A DNA stretch of 64,000 nt from Gerris lacustris. Lineage: Eukaryota; Arthropoda; Insecta; Hemiptera; Gerridae. The notes beneath the pieces are model-generated. The model had not been told where the DNA came from and did not search any database. It was given only the letters and a program-made list of their open reading frames with translations. The stretch is taken from contig OX578277.1 of NCBI GenBank assembly GCA_951217055.1, forward strand, positions 14,749,218 to 14,813,217, written 5' to 3'. The position numbers were made by a program, and so were the translations under genes. Shown here piece by piece: positions 31,194 to 45,044 of this stretch. Position 1 is the stretch's first letter; every line of letters begins with the position of its first letter.

Positions 31194-32291
31194 TTAGTCC
31201 AGTAACTTTATACGTCACAGTATGCGTCAAATCCGGTAGTTCTGATTTTTTTGCAGACTTGTTTATGATGTTGGCCTAATGAATAATCCAAGTTTGTGAC
31301 CTCGAGCGCTGAACGCAACTTCATCAAAAATTGAAAAAAGCGTTATTTTTTTCAAATCTTGTTGATTATAACCCTAAAGGACTAGTTTTTAAAAAAAACA
31401 TTTTTTAGGACGTTTTTAAAGTAGACTAAATTTTCTACAATATGATACTAGAAGACCCAATCCCCCCCCCCCCTCTGTAGACCCAATAGTTTTCGAGATA
31501 AATCCTTTTTAAAGTTTATTACTTTTTTAAAACTTAATTTTTGAACTGCTCAGAGACAGAGACTGATCTCGTGGCCCTTAGCCGCGTAATATTTTATTTT
31601 CCCCTGCTAACAGTTGCTTTGATCAACTTCGAATTGTTGTATTTTATCTGACAAGCACTGTGCACATATATCTCATTTACACCCTTCAATTAACGCTGAT
31701 TTTCTATGATCTTAAGGGAAATACTCGACGCAAGAGGTTTTTACACCTCTTTCCTTCACTAGACGCACTTGACCTTCACTTAAAGTCTCCTTACATATAA
31801 AACACAAACCCACGCTGGGACTGGGATCAGACATTCTGTAGATTTTGAGTTCAAACGGCACTCACGTTATGGGCAGCAGGCCAGTCAACAACTGAATTGA
31901 AAAAAAAAAAACTTAATAAAAAACTAAAATATTGCAAAAAATTACGAAATTCGAAAAAAATTATAAACTTTAAAGGGCTTTATCCTGGAAACTATTGGGT
32001 CTACAGAGACACTTCTGGTATCATATTGTAGCACATTTAGTCTACTTTAAAAACGACCTAAAAAAGATTTTTTCAAAAACTAGTCCTTTAGGGTTATAAT
32101 CGCCAAAATTTGAAAAAATAACGATTTTTTGCGGTTTATTCGATTTTTGACAAAGTTGCGTTCGGCGCTCGAGGTCACAAACTTGGATTATTCATTAGGC
32201 CAACATCATAAACATGTCTGCAAAAAATCAGGACTACCGGATTTGACGTATACTACCCCATACTTTTAGGCGACAAAGTTACTGGATTAAT
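31194..32291. mobile_element. Large foldback element with ~330-bp arms
   Basis: 31194-31525 and ~31965-32291 are reverse complements. Landmarks are AGTCCAGTAACTTT, GATGTTGGCCTAATGAATAA, CCAAGTTTGTGACCTCGAG and CTAAAGGACTAGTTTTT. The ~430-bp centre is unrecognised and lacks a good reading frame. Confidence 0.85.
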
Positions 32292-33144
32292 TTGGAAATG
32301 TGAAAACGCGTATGTTGATTAATATAAAATTGTGGTGATAATTATTATTGTTTTACTTTCTATTAACCTCTTTAGTCACAATTTTGAAGTGGCACGACAA
32401 ACTTTTAGTCAAAACAACCAATCATTTAATAATAAAATAATACCTATATTGAAAAAAAAAACAATTATAAATAATAAAATATTAAATGAAATAAATAATT
32501 ATAGCTTTGTTATCCAGCTGAGCTATAGTGTCTAATCTTGTGTTATTTCCTTATCTTGTTCTAGAACATCCTACAAAATAATATCTAGATCTCTGTCCCT
32601 TACTATTTAACTCCAGTCGATTATATCGTCTCAGTCGCGCCAGTTTACATTTTTTTTGGATCGGTACGTATTATATATTTTTCAAAAACGGAATTGAAAA
32701 TTATTATATAATAATATTACTGAGTGAATAAAATGAAAATATATTATAAAAAAAAATTAAGTCATATTAAAAAATTATACATAAAAAAATATTTATAAAT
32801 AATAATTTCTATCGAAATTGTACATTAATCAGTACGAGTATGTTTAAATTTCAATCATAAATTAACAATTATATAGACATTTAAATGGAGTTGATTTGAT
32901 AATACCTTTTTTCAATTACTCATTTGTTGGTAATTTTCCCCGTGGGATCTTTTTAATTTTTTGTTATTACTATAATTTTCATATTATTTACATGTATTAT
33001 TATTAATTTATATTCACCTTCTAGTATTTATATATTTATTTCTGAGTAATTTTCATCATTTCTATATACTATTTCACAATATTTTACAATTAAATATTTG
33101 TATATTCTATTCTATTTTATTCTATCGAGTGAAAGGCTTGAGGA

Positions 33145-33145
<1 letters not shown>
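32292..33145. other. AT-rich stretch, no gene seen
   Basis: 32320-32385 (AAAATTGTGGTGA...CTATTAACCTCTTTAGTCA) matches 57283-57345, a further dispersed pair. Confidence 0.5.

Positions 33146-33213
<68 letters not shown>
33146..33213. repeat. (TA)n microsatellite
   Basis: Directly precedes the inverted remnant of the ribozyme-bearing repeat. Confidence 0.95.
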
Positions 33214-33223
<10 letters not shown>

Positions 33224-33224
33224 T

Positions 33225-33345
33225 AGTTCGAGACACCAAGGGATGTGCCACGCAAGCGCGACACATAGGAACTGTTCCAACATCGTTTGCGTGGCACATC
33301 CCTTGGTGTCTCTCACAAACACAAATTGTGAACGTTGTTGCTGTG
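33225..33345. repeat. Ribozyme-bearing repeat, deleted inverted copy
   Basis: GAGACACCAAGGGATGTGCC (33228 on) and its complement GGCACATCCCTTGGTGTCTC (33294 on) flank a short centre that still holds the CATAGGAACTGTTCCAACATC block. The hammerhead core itself is missing. Confidence 0.75.
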
Positions 33346-33689
33346 TGTATTAACACGTTATTACATTGCTAATATATATATATATAATACTAAATTTATA
33401 AAAAAAAAAATATTTTACTGACTCATAGAACTAAAATACATGATTGTTACGGGTCTAAAGAAGTCCAAACGTGTGGGTGAAATATAGCTATTCAGAAGAT
33501 AGAATTTGAATTTCATTTTAAATAAATCTCTAAATTAATAAGGAACATTGTTTATTCCAAAATACTACACATGATAGAAAAAATAATTCTGGAAGTAAAG
33601 TAGAGTAATAAAGACGCCAAAACAAAAATGTAAATAATCAGTTTATAACTATTGTTATAGTCATACACAACATACGCCTTCGTCCGTAA
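33346..33689. other. No gene seen
   Basis: AT-rich, unrecognised. Confidence 0.5.
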
Positions 33690-33866
33690 GGCGGCTTTCA
33701 CTCTGCGGGCGAGACCGAGCGAGGCCGGGCCGAGCGTTCGGCGGCGGAAAACGCTTAGCTAACAAAAACGCTCGAAAAGAACGCTCGGTCTTGTGAATAG
33801 GCCCATGCTAATACATGTGTTTCTTTCTCAAGCGGAATCGGTCTCGCCCGCAGTGTGAAAGCCGCC
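33690..33866. mobile_element. PIF/Harbinger-like MITE (177 bp)
   Basis: TAA at 33687-33689 and 33867-33869. About 29-bp inverted ends GGCGGCTTTCAC(T/A)CTGCGGG... with one mismatch. GC-rich interior with CGCTCG words. Confidence 0.85.
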
Positions 33867-35564
33867 TAATGGTTACTGCGCTTGTACTGTTGTGGTTGTG
33901 GATAATTGAACTCGTCCCTAATTTTAATACTGGATCTGTTTTCACGGTTCTACGATTGTCTCAGAATCGTTCTATTTTGTGTTGAAACACGCGACCAAAA
34001 AAAGTTCCAAAACTTTCCGATAAGCATATTGGAACAGCCTTTTGACAGAGCGCACGATCTGGAAAGTTTCAGAACTCTCCGAGTCTCTGTTGGAAAAAAT
34101 CTATCGTTGATGTTTCATTGTTCTCTCTCTCGCACCGATGTATTCTCAATTAAAATAGAATACTTAAATATTCAACAAGTAGTACTTCTTTACTTAAGCA
34201 CATCCCTCCCCCCCCTCTGTATCCCTTTATCTTGATAGTTATTTAGACAAAGGAATATACAGAGTAGTATATATTCCATAGTCTAAATTACTATTAAGAC
34301 AATAGGATATTTATTCCAATGTACCTTGGGACAAAGGAATGTCACAGTTAGGTTCACAAATGTGATAATATCCCTTAGTCTAATTAACTATTAAGACAAA
34401 AGAATATTAAATATAAGAAAACTGTAGAACTCACTATCCTACAGTTTTCTGTATAAGATTTAGTCTGACACATGATAAATCTAAAAATAACGTAATAAAA
34501 CTGTCCCAGGAGTCTCAATGTCTTGGGGAGACAAACTGACAAACCTTTGAGACTTTTGTAAGGTAGACTATTGTTTAGAACCAAGGGGAGTACTGAAGTA
34601 AAGAAGTGCGAAAAGGATATACTTATAGCGGTCCAATAATGGAGATGAATATGTATTGTGGATAATTATTATCCCACATAGAGAGAATAAGGGAAAAGAT
34701 GACCATAGAGTTCATCATATCGTGATCTCTTTAGAAGTATATAGCATACAATCATTTCATGCTTTTAACTCATGTGGGATTCAAAACCCAAGCTAATTAT
34801 TAAAAACTAGCGTATTCTTCCACATTTTATGATTTCTATATAATCCATATTGCAAAGACAAAAACATAATAAGTTACTTCCCAGAGACTAAATTACTTAT
34901 AATTACACCATGGAAAACCTCGTGGAAATCTTTAACAAATACCAATGCTGATCATTAATCAACAATGGATCAGTTCTTTTTTATAAAACCTCCAATTTTA
35001 CTCTTCAAAAAATGGAATTTGTGTTTTTTTCTTATACATCTTGGCTGTAAAAGAAGAGACAGTAATCATCTAGTAAATCCGGGCTTTACCGAAATCACTT
35101 CTTGTTTTCATCGATAAGAAAAGAAAGTTTAGAAAAAAAAAATAAAATCGAAAAATTACTGTTTTGAAAATCGCCCTTGAAATGCTGAACTGAAGAACTC
35201 GGTGTTTGGCAAAACAATAGAGCTTGTAATGGTTTTCCAACATTTACCCTCCGACTTTTTTTTTTTATGTATCAGTCCCTTTAACAAAAGATGAACCTTC
35301 GGCCTTTTCTCTTCTAGAAAAAAAAAGAAAATTCTTTGTTACATCTTTTTGTTTTGTTTTGGAAAAACCGTTTTTCATCGAAAATCGTTTTGAATAGAAC
35401 AAAATCTCGGCTTGAGAAATATAAGGGTTAAAATACCTTCCAGAGTAAAAGTGGGGAGGAAGGTATTAAAAATCCTTCTTTTCATCTTTCACAAAAAAAA
35501 AGAACCCCTTACAATTTGAGAACCATCTATAGATCTTACAATTCATATATAAATATATATATGT
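33867..35564. other. No gene seen; contains a 40-bp block repeated elsewhere
   Basis: 34578-34617 is identical to 35697-35736. A short hairpin around an AACTGTAG...CTACAGTT pair is at 34418-34450. No supported reading frame. Confidence 0.55.
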
Positions 35565-36060
<496 letters not shown>

Positions 36061-36654
36061 GTTTTCTAAAATATATTTTATACACCTTGCTTTAAAATAA
36101 ATATAGAAATATAAATATTTATTAATAAAAAAGTAAAAATTGAAGTGAATAAACACATGCTAATTAATTTTTCATATAAATAGAACTGTATGAAGAAAAA
36201 AATATACATTATTTTTACAAAAAAAGTTATCGTGTACTGCTGCTCTATTTGATTTTTGTTTTCATAAGAAATTAGGAAATTGCAAACATTAATGATATCT
36301 ATAATAACTTTTTTTTCTTTAATTTTATCGTATATTTAACCCGGACGCACATTGAAGCAGGGCAGGGCAATACAGTTTTTCAACCGCAGAAATACACTAA
36401 ACTCCAAGAATTGAGACGTAGAGAAGGGTAGAGGTTAGCTTGTTGCTGTGTCAGCTTTATAAACCTTATAATTGACATGCGTAAAGGAAGGGAAGCTTCA
36501 CTTACCCTCGGATGTGCGCGGTCTAAGAGAGACGTGAAGACGCGAGCACCCCTAATAGGACTTAATCAGTTTTAAATGTACATACAGCAAAAATAAATAT
36601 AGACATTAAAAAATCTTATAAAACATATTTATATTGGGTTTATTTATTTTATTT
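36061..36654. other. No gene; weak palindromic element near 36340-36535
   Basis: CCGGACGCACATTGAAGC near 36343 and GGATGTGCGCGG near 36511 could be degraded inverted ends of a MITE like those with GGC...CACACTG termini. Confidence 0.35.
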
Positions 36655-37165
36655 TTTACTTTCTCATATGGTAAAGAGAAAGTATTCTGATGGATTTACA
36701 CGTTTTGAGGCCCCCCTGAGTCCAAAAATGTGGTTTCTATAAAATGTCTGTCTATCGTCTGTCGTCTATGCAGACGTATGGAGCCTCAACTACTGGACCG
36801 AATTTGCGGACGCTTTCTCTCCCCCCCCCCCCCCCAAAAAAAAGCTCTGAAACAAAACTTACTTCTGGGAAAGGTTCTGATGATTCTGATTAAAAATTGT
36901 AAAATGTAGTCCATTTAAAATACGAATCTATTTATTATCCTTTTACCCTGTATAAATCTAGCTCCTTAAATTAGCTTTAAACGCGGATAGAGAGGGCGGG
37001 TTCATTCCTCGCCGAGGAGAAGTTATTTTTATGATAAATTTTGATAAAATGTTTAATAATAATTAAATCACAAAAACTAATAAATGAAAAACACTGGGAT
37101 AAGTAATTATGAACTCGTCAAGCAAGTTAGAGTTGTCACGGACGAAATTTTTTTAATTATTAAAA
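36655..37165 (+). repeat. ACTTTCTC family dispersed element
   Basis: It starts ATTTTTTACTTTCTCATAT. Then come a GTCTGTCGTCTATGCAGACG block, a C homopolymer, and a tRNA-B-box-like GGGTTCATTCC near 37000. Related copies: 37640-38275 (minus), 38700-39190 and 51396-51994. Confidence 0.8.
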
Positions 37166-37218
37166 ATTGTTTTTTAGACAATTTACAATCTCAGAAATCA
37201 GTGTCTCAATTTTAATTT

Positions 37219-37600
37219 TGCTTCCATGCTTACCGAAGGTAACGGAAGCTATGTGATTGTTCTGAAGAACAAAAATGCTTATGTCACCGATTTCAAAAAT
37301 TCCACGACAGAAATCCGTTTCAGGCTGTGTGTCTGCCGCTCAATTTTTGCGAACCAACATATCTTAAAAACTACTTGTCCGTTTTTATTAAAATTTGGAT
37401 GGCAGGTCATAATTAGCCCATTTTTAGTCCCTTATAAGTTTCAACCTTCTGCACTCATTTGTCTCTCTTTCGCATGCGTAAAACGTACATTTATTTTATC
37501 CCTATTCCCTATATCTTCAAAAATTACTCATCTGATTTTTATGAAATTTAGATAGTTTGTTGAAAGTGGCCTTCAGAAAGCTCCAGCTTCATTTCAACCG
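37219..37600 (-). repeat. Dispersed repeat, family B
   Basis: It has the palindromic end containing CTTACCGAAGGTAACGGAAG, then GTTCTGAAGAAC, ATCTTAAAAACTACTTGTCC and a GATTTTTATGAAATTT phrase. Orientation is defined against the copy at 39580-40185. Confidence 0.75.
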
Positions 37601-37639
37601 TCTGTCTGCGCTTGCTCATGTAAGAAACTTGCTTCTCAT

Positions 37640-38275
37640 CACAATAATGAAAAATCGGTCCGAGACAACTCAGACAAACTTTCTCATATACAAGTTCATA
37701 ATTACTTAGCCAATGTTTTCCATTTATTAGTTTTTGTAAGTGCGTTTAATAATTATTAAAAATTATATCAAAATTTACCATAAATTTAACTTCTCCAGGG
37801 CGGGGAATCGAACCCGGGATTTCTCCGTCCACGGTTTTAGCTATTTTCTAAGGAACTAGATTTTTCCCGTGAAAACTGCTCATATCGTTAGATCCGTATT
37901 TAAATGGACTTCATTTTAGAATTTTTTAATCAAAATCGTCGGAACCGTTTTAGAGAAATATATATTTTTTTTCACGTTTTTTCAGAGTTTTTGGGGGATA
38001 GCGCCCCCAAATTTGGAGCTAAAATTCATTTCTCGATTTCGCCTCGGGATATGATTTTTCTGAACATGTATGCCAAATTTCAAAATCGGCCCAGTAGTTT
38101 AGGCTCCTGGCGTCTGCACAGACAGACGACAGACAGACGACAAACGACGGACAGATATTTTTTAAAAACCACTTTTTTGGATTCAGGGGACCTTAAAACG
38201 TGTAAATCCATCAAAATCTTAAAATCGAATTTTCGTGCCATCACAATACTTTCTCTGTATATGAGAAAGTAAAAA
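37640..38275 (-). repeat. ACTTTCTC family dispersed element, near full length
   Basis: Reverse orientation copy containing GGGGAATCGAACCC (B-box complement) near 37803, CAGACAGACGACAGACAG and the end CTCATATACAGAGAAAG region near 38250-38270. Confidence 0.8.
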
Positions 38276-38699
38276 ATTGAGATCATCTGCTTAAAATAGT
38301 GGGGGGATAATTTTCCTCGAATCAATTTACCAAGCTCTTTTTAAATCAACCAACACTTCTTAAATAAAAGAAATGAGTTAATTTTAGTTTTGTGTTTACT
38401 AACTGTTCGCTTTAGAGCTAAATGTTCGTGGTTTCTAGTGTTACCACATCGTTTGTAGCGTAGTAATTTCAGTAGACAAACCATTATGTAATAATCTCTC
38501 TGCGCATTTAGCGCAGAAAGAAAAAACCCAAAGAAGAGTCATTTTTTAATTCCATAGTCTCATTTTCCTCATTCTTTTTACAATATATTAATAATACATG
38601 ATTTACATGTATATATTTTTTTTTTTTTAAAAAAAGCATTGAGTTTGACCTTTTGATTTAAAAATGATATGTATAAAAATAAATATAAACCTCATATAC
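38276..38699. other. No gene seen
   Basis: AT-rich, unrecognised. Confidence 0.5.
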
Positions 38700-39190
38700 G
38701 TAGTATATATAAAAAAGGAAAGTTTTGTGATGGCAGGAAACTTCCATTTTGATATTTTGATGAATTGACCATATTATGAGGTACTTGAGTCCAAAAATGT
38801 CTGTCTGTCGTCTATAGTCTGTGCAGATGCGTGGGGAGCCTAAACGATAGGGCCGAATTGGACGAAATTTGGCATAAATGATCAGAAAAATCATACCCCG
38901 ACTCCGAGGCAAAATCTAGAAATGAATTTTACCTCCAAATTTGGGGGCGCTACCCCCCCCCCCCCCCCCCCCCAAACTCTGAAAAAACGTGAAAATAAAA
39001 TATTTCTCTAAAACTTTGATTAAAAAAATTCTAGAATGAAGTCCATTTAAATACAAATCTAATGATATAAGCCTGATTAAATAGCTTTAAACGCGGAGGG
39101 AGAGTGGCCGGATTCGATTCCCCGCCGAGGAGAAATTATTTGTATGATATATTTTGATAAAATGTTCAATAATAAAATAAGCGTAAGCAA
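38700..39190 (+). repeat. ACTTTCTC family dispersed element
   Basis: Same order of blocks as 51396-51994, including a long C homopolymer at about 38954-38973 (expanded from the CTACCCCCC block) and GGATTCGATTCCCCGCC near 39110. Confidence 0.8.
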
Positions 39191-39579
39191 CTTAGTTCCT
39201 AACGGGTGTCCTGCGACACCACACGTATTTTTTATATTTTTTATACGTAATAACTTGACGTTGGAAGTGCATATGTATACATTCTAGCTTTTAATACATA
39301 ACCTTTACTGTGCAATATTTTTATATATATTCACACACACACACAGATACATATACTGTTGTTTTATTTATTATTTACAATTCAAATGTTACAATATAAG
39401 GGCGTTTTAGTTAAATTTGAGTGTCTGTTTGAAAGGTCTTGTTGTTTCATTTTAATATTTTAATGGAAATACTGACTACTAGGTAGGTAGAGAAAAATAT
39501 TTTAGACGCCCGACTAAAATATTTCATCTTCACAATCTCTCTAATACTTTTAACACTAATAACGTATCCTTATACTTAT
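39191..39579. other. No gene; short block shared with 52555-52600
   Basis: A phrase around TTCCTAACGGGTGTCCTGCG recurs near 52560 with changes. Otherwise AT-rich. Confidence 0.45.
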
Positions 39580-40185
39580 ACTGCCAATTAGTGTGGCACA
39601 TAGCTTCCTTGCATCATATCACTTACTTTTGTGATTTTATCCTTTTTAAAAGCCATTATTGTCTAATTTATTTATTTGTTTCCCCCCGATTCTTTTTGAT
39701 TATTTACATTAATCAAATTATTAATTAAGCAAAATTTAAAGAGCATAGACAGTTAAAATTACTCTTGTGCTATCTGCGGTCTACTTTCGACAAACCATAT
39801 TAATTTCATAAAAATCAGATGTGTACTTTTTAAGATATAGGTGTAAATAATTTGATCTTCGTGGGCATGTTGAAGAGAAACAAATAGGTGCAGAAGGTTG
39901 ATATATATATGGAACCAACAATGCGCTTATTATGACCTACTATCTAAATTTCATTAAAATCGGGCCTGTAGTTTTTAAGATATGTTGGTTTGCAAAAATT
40001 AAGCGACAGACAGACCGACATTCTGACAGACCGATAGACAAACACATAACCAAAATTTTTCCTTGTTATCTGAAACAGATTTCTGTCTTGAAATTTTTTA
40101 AATTAGAAACATAAAATATTTTCGTTCTTCAGAACGATCACACAGCTTCCGTTACCTTCGGTAAGCTCAAAAGCAAAATTAATTA
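39580..40185 (+). repeat. Dispersed repeat, family B, near full length
   Basis: From a CCAATTAGTGTGGCACATAG end to the CTTCCGTTACCTTCGGTAAG end. Interior phrases are GTTTTTAAGATATGTTGG and a GACAGACAGACCGACA run. No coding capacity. Related copies: 37219, 42642-43170, 59070-60205, 62250-62410, 63108-63560. Confidence 0.8.
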
Positions 40186-40300
40186 GTTATCGGTGGTACA
40201 AAAAATGTCCATTTCAGCACTCATTTACTTGTTTATCTACCCGAAATCATTTTTACGAATAATATTATTTCGTTTGTTTAATTAGTTATTTTATTAATAT

Positions 40301-41663
40301 AATAATAATAATAATAATATTTATTTCACGAAAAAGAAAAACAAGTACATCAATTACATTTTTTCACATATAATATTTTTCAATAATATTCCCATTTTAT
40401 TTTAAAGAAAAAAATTTGTTTGGTAACGACCCTTAGTAGAGTGAGAAACTCTAGAGCGAGGGCCTCGTCTCTTAGAAATTGTTTTCGTATTTATAGTGAT
40501 CTAAAAGTCTCTCTACAAGTGATTATTTTATAGGATGTTTATTTATAATATAGTTCATTGATGTTGTTATCAGTACTTTCTAGTGTTGCTGTCTATTGAA
40601 ATTAGTAAGAATAGGTAGGGTTTTAGTTTCTGTTTAAAAGTGTTAATTGTTTGTATTTGTTTGAGGTTGTCAGGTAGTTGGTTGTAGTATTTTGGTCCTA
40701 AGTACGTAGCGTGTCTCTGTTTCTTTGTTGTTTTACAGTAAGGAATTTGTACTTTATTGTTTATTTTATGTCTAGTTGAATAATTATGATGGACATCGGT
40801 TTTTTCATGGTTAAAAAAATACATCAGGGTTGCCTTCATAAAAAGCAGATGAATAGGCAGCACCATCAGGTCTTGGTAGCAAAGCACCGAACTGTATCTA
40901 ACTGGTTTTTTCAATATAATTTTAATAACAGTTTTTTGTACTATTGACAACGGCTCTAAATTAGTTTCGGCTGCGCTTCCCCAAGACAGTATACAATAAT
41001 TTAAAATTGACTCTACGAGGGCGTGGTATATAAATTTTAGTGTGGACTTGTTAACAAAGTTGCTTATCTGTATAAAACTGTAAAATGTTTTTCTGATTCT
41101 TTTGACTACCCAGTCGATATGGAGTTTCCAATTCAAGTTAGAATCAATCATTACCCCAAGGTATTTGATAGAGTCTACTTTTTCTAAAAGGGAACTGCAT
41201 GTACAGGTGAAGTCTAACGGTCTAGTACATTGAGGTTGGTGTAAGATAAGTCTAGTCAAGTCGGGATGCGGTTGTCCTCTTACGTCATGTGAGAAAGTCA
41301 TGTATTTGGTTTTAGCTAGATTAAGAGTAAGTAAGTTGTTGTCAAACCAAGATTTTATTTCAGTCATTCCTTTTGTAGCTTTAGATAGAACTTCCTTCCA
41401 AGTGGATCCTCTGAAATATACCAGAGTATCGTAGACAAAGGAAATTATTTCTGAATAGGAGTTTTTTAGTTTCAGTAAGTTATTTACATAAACCAGGAAT
41501 AGCCAGGGCGCAATCACCGTTCCTTGGGGGGTTCCAAAATTTACTATAACTGGTTCGCTAAATCTACCGTCTAGTTTAACTTGTTGTTTTCTGTTTGTTA
41601 GGTAACTTTTAAATAATTGAAGCGAGCGTAGCGAGCTTCCTACATTCAACGAAATATGCTCCG

Positions 41664-41711
<48 letters not shown>

Positions 41712-42460
41712 AGTAACGTTTACGCGTGTGACGATAACTTGAGTAAAAGTTGACCGATTTAGTTGAAATTTGGTATACATGTTCCTCTTACTAATACTCA
41801 GGCTAAGTTCGTTGGACAGCGTGATCCGTCCATGAGTTCGCGCGCAACGCTCGCGTAAACGAGAGGTACAAAAATTAAATTGGAATTTCAGGACGGGAAA
41901 AGATTCTATCATCATCTACTCGATGAGACGAACATTTTTTTCAAATAACATTTTTTACTAAAACCAACAGCGACACCGCTATGACTTAATAAAGATCGCT
42001 AAAACTATTAAAGCGGACCTAAACGTTTATAATAGAGAAAACAACCTTTTTACCGATATCTTACGTTCTAACGAAACGATTTTAATAAAACTTCATATAC
42101 ACCATCTAATGCACAATTGAAACAGGTATGCAAAATTTCAATTTGATACATGCAGTAGTTTGTTTGTAGCAAAGAGATACAAATTATAAATATTGAAATA
42201 GAGATGTGTGGTTAGAAGAATAGTAAGAATGCGGGGTGGTTCCCTTACTACTAGCCGCTGCACTACTACCAGACCCATTATCTATCAACTCATCATGATT
42301 CACAATAATCTTTTTTTTTCAATATTCAATACATATTTATTACTATACGCTCGCTTCAATGATAGAGCCACGCGATGCCTAGTTTAAGACAAGTCCCCCG
42401 TATCCCTATACATTCAAGTTTATTTAACAAAATAGTGTGGGAAACAGTATCGAAAGCTTT
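40301..42460 (-). pseudogene. CR1/L2-like LINE reverse transcriptase, inactive and interrupted
   Basis: On the minus strand, a KKAFDTVSHTILLNKLECIG segment (42460-42380) continues after an insertion into FKSYLTNRKQQVKLDG, then GTPQGTVIAPWLFLVYVNNL, FVYDTLVYF, IKYLGVMIDSNLNWKLHID and a C-terminus YNQLPDNLKQIQTINTFKQK (to 40570). The catalytic box that should read FADDT reads FVYDT, so the first metal-binding Asp is lost. The 5' part, including any endonuclease, is missing. (ATT)n at 40301-40320 is the 3' tail. The remaining frame of about 345 codons is open, suggesting moderate age. Clade assignment from motif flavour only. Confidence 0.88.
41616..42379. mobile_element. TA-element: 764-bp insertion in the LINE
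   Basis: It is flanked by TA (41614-41615 and 42380-42381). Ends share ATTGAAGCGAGCG and its complement, with 19 extra bases (GCCACGCGATGCC end) on the right. It carries a (CTGT)n run at 41662-41711 and a CGACGATAACTTGAGTAAA-like block. The LINE coding sequence resumes on each side (CLKL then FKSYLTN). Relatives: 42790-43090 and 51165-52385; an isolated right end is at 56123-56151. The TA duplication hints at Tc1/mariner but is too short to be sure. Confidence 0.7.
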
Positions 42461-42641
42461 TTTTAAAAATTTTCTTGATTTTTTCTTTAATTTCTTGATT
42501 TTTTCTTGGGTATGATTTTTCTTGATATGTATGCAAAATTTCATCAATATCGGTCCCTTAGTTTATGCTTCACGCGTCTGGATAGATATAGCCATTTTTT
42601 AAAAAGCACTTGTTGAAATAAATTTGAATTTTTGCTTCCGA

Positions 42642-43170
42642 GCTTACCGAAGGTAACGGAAGCATTGTGTTCACTTTTGAGAAAGAAAAACTTTTATGCC
42701 TCCGATTTTAAAAATTTCAAGACAGAAATCCGTTTCAGACATCAGGGAACATTTTTGGTCTCGTGTCTGTCTGTCGGTCTGTGTGTCCGTGGAATATGAA
42801 ACGTGCGACGATAACTTGAGTAAATGTCATCCGATTTTGATGAAATTTGGTAGACATGTTCATTTAACCAATGCCCAGGACGAGTTCGTTGGACAACGTT
42901 ATCCGTCTAAGCGTTCACGAGCAACGCTCGCGTAAACGTGAACTTCAAATTTAAAATTGGAATTTTAGGTCGGAAAAAAAATCTGACTTCATCTAATCAA
43001 TGAGACAAACATTTTTTTCAAATACAATTTTTCAGTAAAACCAACAGCGACACCACTATGAAGTGTTAAAGATCGCTAAAACTATTAATAGTTTTTACAC
43101 AATAAACATTATAACAATAAAGTACATGATTGGATGCGAGGAAGCTATGTGCCACACTAATTGGCAGTCT
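42642..43170 (-). repeat. Family B element containing a TA-element-like interior
   Basis: It begins at the CTTACCGAAGGTAACGGAAG end and finishes GTGCCACACTAATTGG, the two ends of family B. 42790-43090 is related to the TA-element (ACGCTCGCGTAAACG, AACCAACAGCGACACC). Confidence 0.65.
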
Positions 43171-43520
43171 ATTTTTTATCCATCTAAATCTCAAAATAGA
43201 ATTTTTATGCTACTACAAGACTTTCTCTCTGTATATATTCTACATGTACGAGAAAGTAAATAATGTGGATAAACGAGTACACATCAAAAAATATTTAGAA
43301 ATTTGAATAATTACCTGAAGGTTAGTGTCATGGGTAAAATTGTTTTAATAAAATAAATCAACATAATTATTTTTTTAAAGCACATTAAATGATTAATTAT
43401 TACACCATAATAATACATAAAGTAAGATTATGATCTTTCTACATCATTAAAATATTTAACGATTCAAAAAGTAGATAAAATTATCAATTTAATACTTAAA
43501 TAAACATATTACCTCGGTGA

Positions 43521-43523
<3 letters not shown>
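43171..43523. other. ACTTTCTC family end fragment, then AT-rich
   Basis: 43180-43262 has the TCTCAAAATAGAATTTTTATGC and ACGAGAAAGTAAA end blocks in reverse orientation. Nothing else. Confidence 0.5.

Positions 43524-43604
<81 letters not shown>
43524..43604. repeat. (TA)n microsatellite
   Basis: Alternating T and A. Confidence 0.95.
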
Positions 43605-43608
<4 letters not shown>

Positions 43609-45044
43609 TGTGTGCGTTCGTGGTTTAAGGTTACTAACCTTCATATCAAGGAATTTTATTCTTAATCATTTAAATACATTTTTTTTTTTTTTTTACTTGA
43701 TATTTTATTTTTATTTTCAATGACAAAATCGATTTGACATATTTTATAAAGACTAGATATTATTCTGTTATTGTAACTAAGTTCTTTTAATCGTCTTTAA
43801 AATCATTTTTTTGATAATACCTGTCATAGATTAAAACTTAACCGAAGAATGGGTCGTCCTTATTTTAAATGAAATTGTGTCAAATTTATTGAGCTCTTTA
43901 AAAAGCACTTAATGATTCAAAAATTGATCAATTATGCTGTCTTGATGTCTTTCTTGTGAGCTTTTGATTTTTCTTTAGAAATCATATGGATTATAATGAA
44001 AATTAAGTTTAATATATTTTCTTTTGTTAAATATTTTACACGGCAATCAAAGTAATCATAATTCAATTAATGAATTATCTTTAATGATTTTATTTTTACA
44101 TCTATGTATATGATATTTATTATAAACTACGCATCAAATAAATGTTTTACTATATTAAGATTATTGCTATTTGCTTTTATTACTGGTATTAAGGGATAAC
44201 GTGTAAGCACATTTATGACGCAAATAATTAAGCAGTGACTCAAAACTTAAATTTATCTTTTCGTTATTATAATAATTATTTCCATGTGGTTAAATTTTAA
44301 AATCTTAAATTTTAAGAAATTTGAGTTAGTGGTCGTACTATTAGGGGTACGTGCATTAATTCTAATTTTTATTTATTTATTTAGAATATAACAAATTATT
44401 AAATTCCCTCCATAAGAAATTATGCTTATGGAAGGAATTTTAGACACAGTACATAATAGCACTTTCAAAGACTTAAAGCTAGATTTGCTTACTGGCCGCA
44501 TAAGCCTAAGCTTGAGTGTGGCTCAGTTTTCACATTTGGAAATATAAATATGGATTAATATGAGTATATATCCATGCCTACACACACACACACATTCCCA
44601 ATTTATATATAAACATTTTAATAACATTTCCTTATAATATACATATATAAGAGCTTGTTTACATAATTAAAAATAAAATTATTACACATTTGAAATAAAA
44701 ACATTTGTACGTTAGAGACAGGTATAATACATTAATATTAATTAATACAAGAATTTCAATAAATTAATAATATTAATTTACAAAAAATAAAAGAAATAAT
44801 AATTTAAAAATAAGAATTTAAAATTAAAAAAACATCGTATATTTATATATGTACGAGCCGATAAGCCCTTAGCAATAGGCTTAATTTTATATTTATTTAT
44901 TTATCTATTTGGATAAGGTATTTTATATATGTGAGCAAAATCAAAACAAACATTTATTTATATTAGAATAAATGTGGTTGCCTTAGCTTAGCAAAAACAA
45001 ATCATTTCGTAGTGAGTCTTCGCCGGGACACTACTTAATTATAT
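43605..45044. other. AT-rich stretch, no gene seen
   Basis: A (CA)n run at about 44579-44594; nothing else recognised. Confidence 0.5.

Noticed and set aside
41646..41915. Minus-strand frame ending in Asp-Arg-Gln-Thr repeats
   Set aside because: Translation of the (CTGT)n run in the TA-element.
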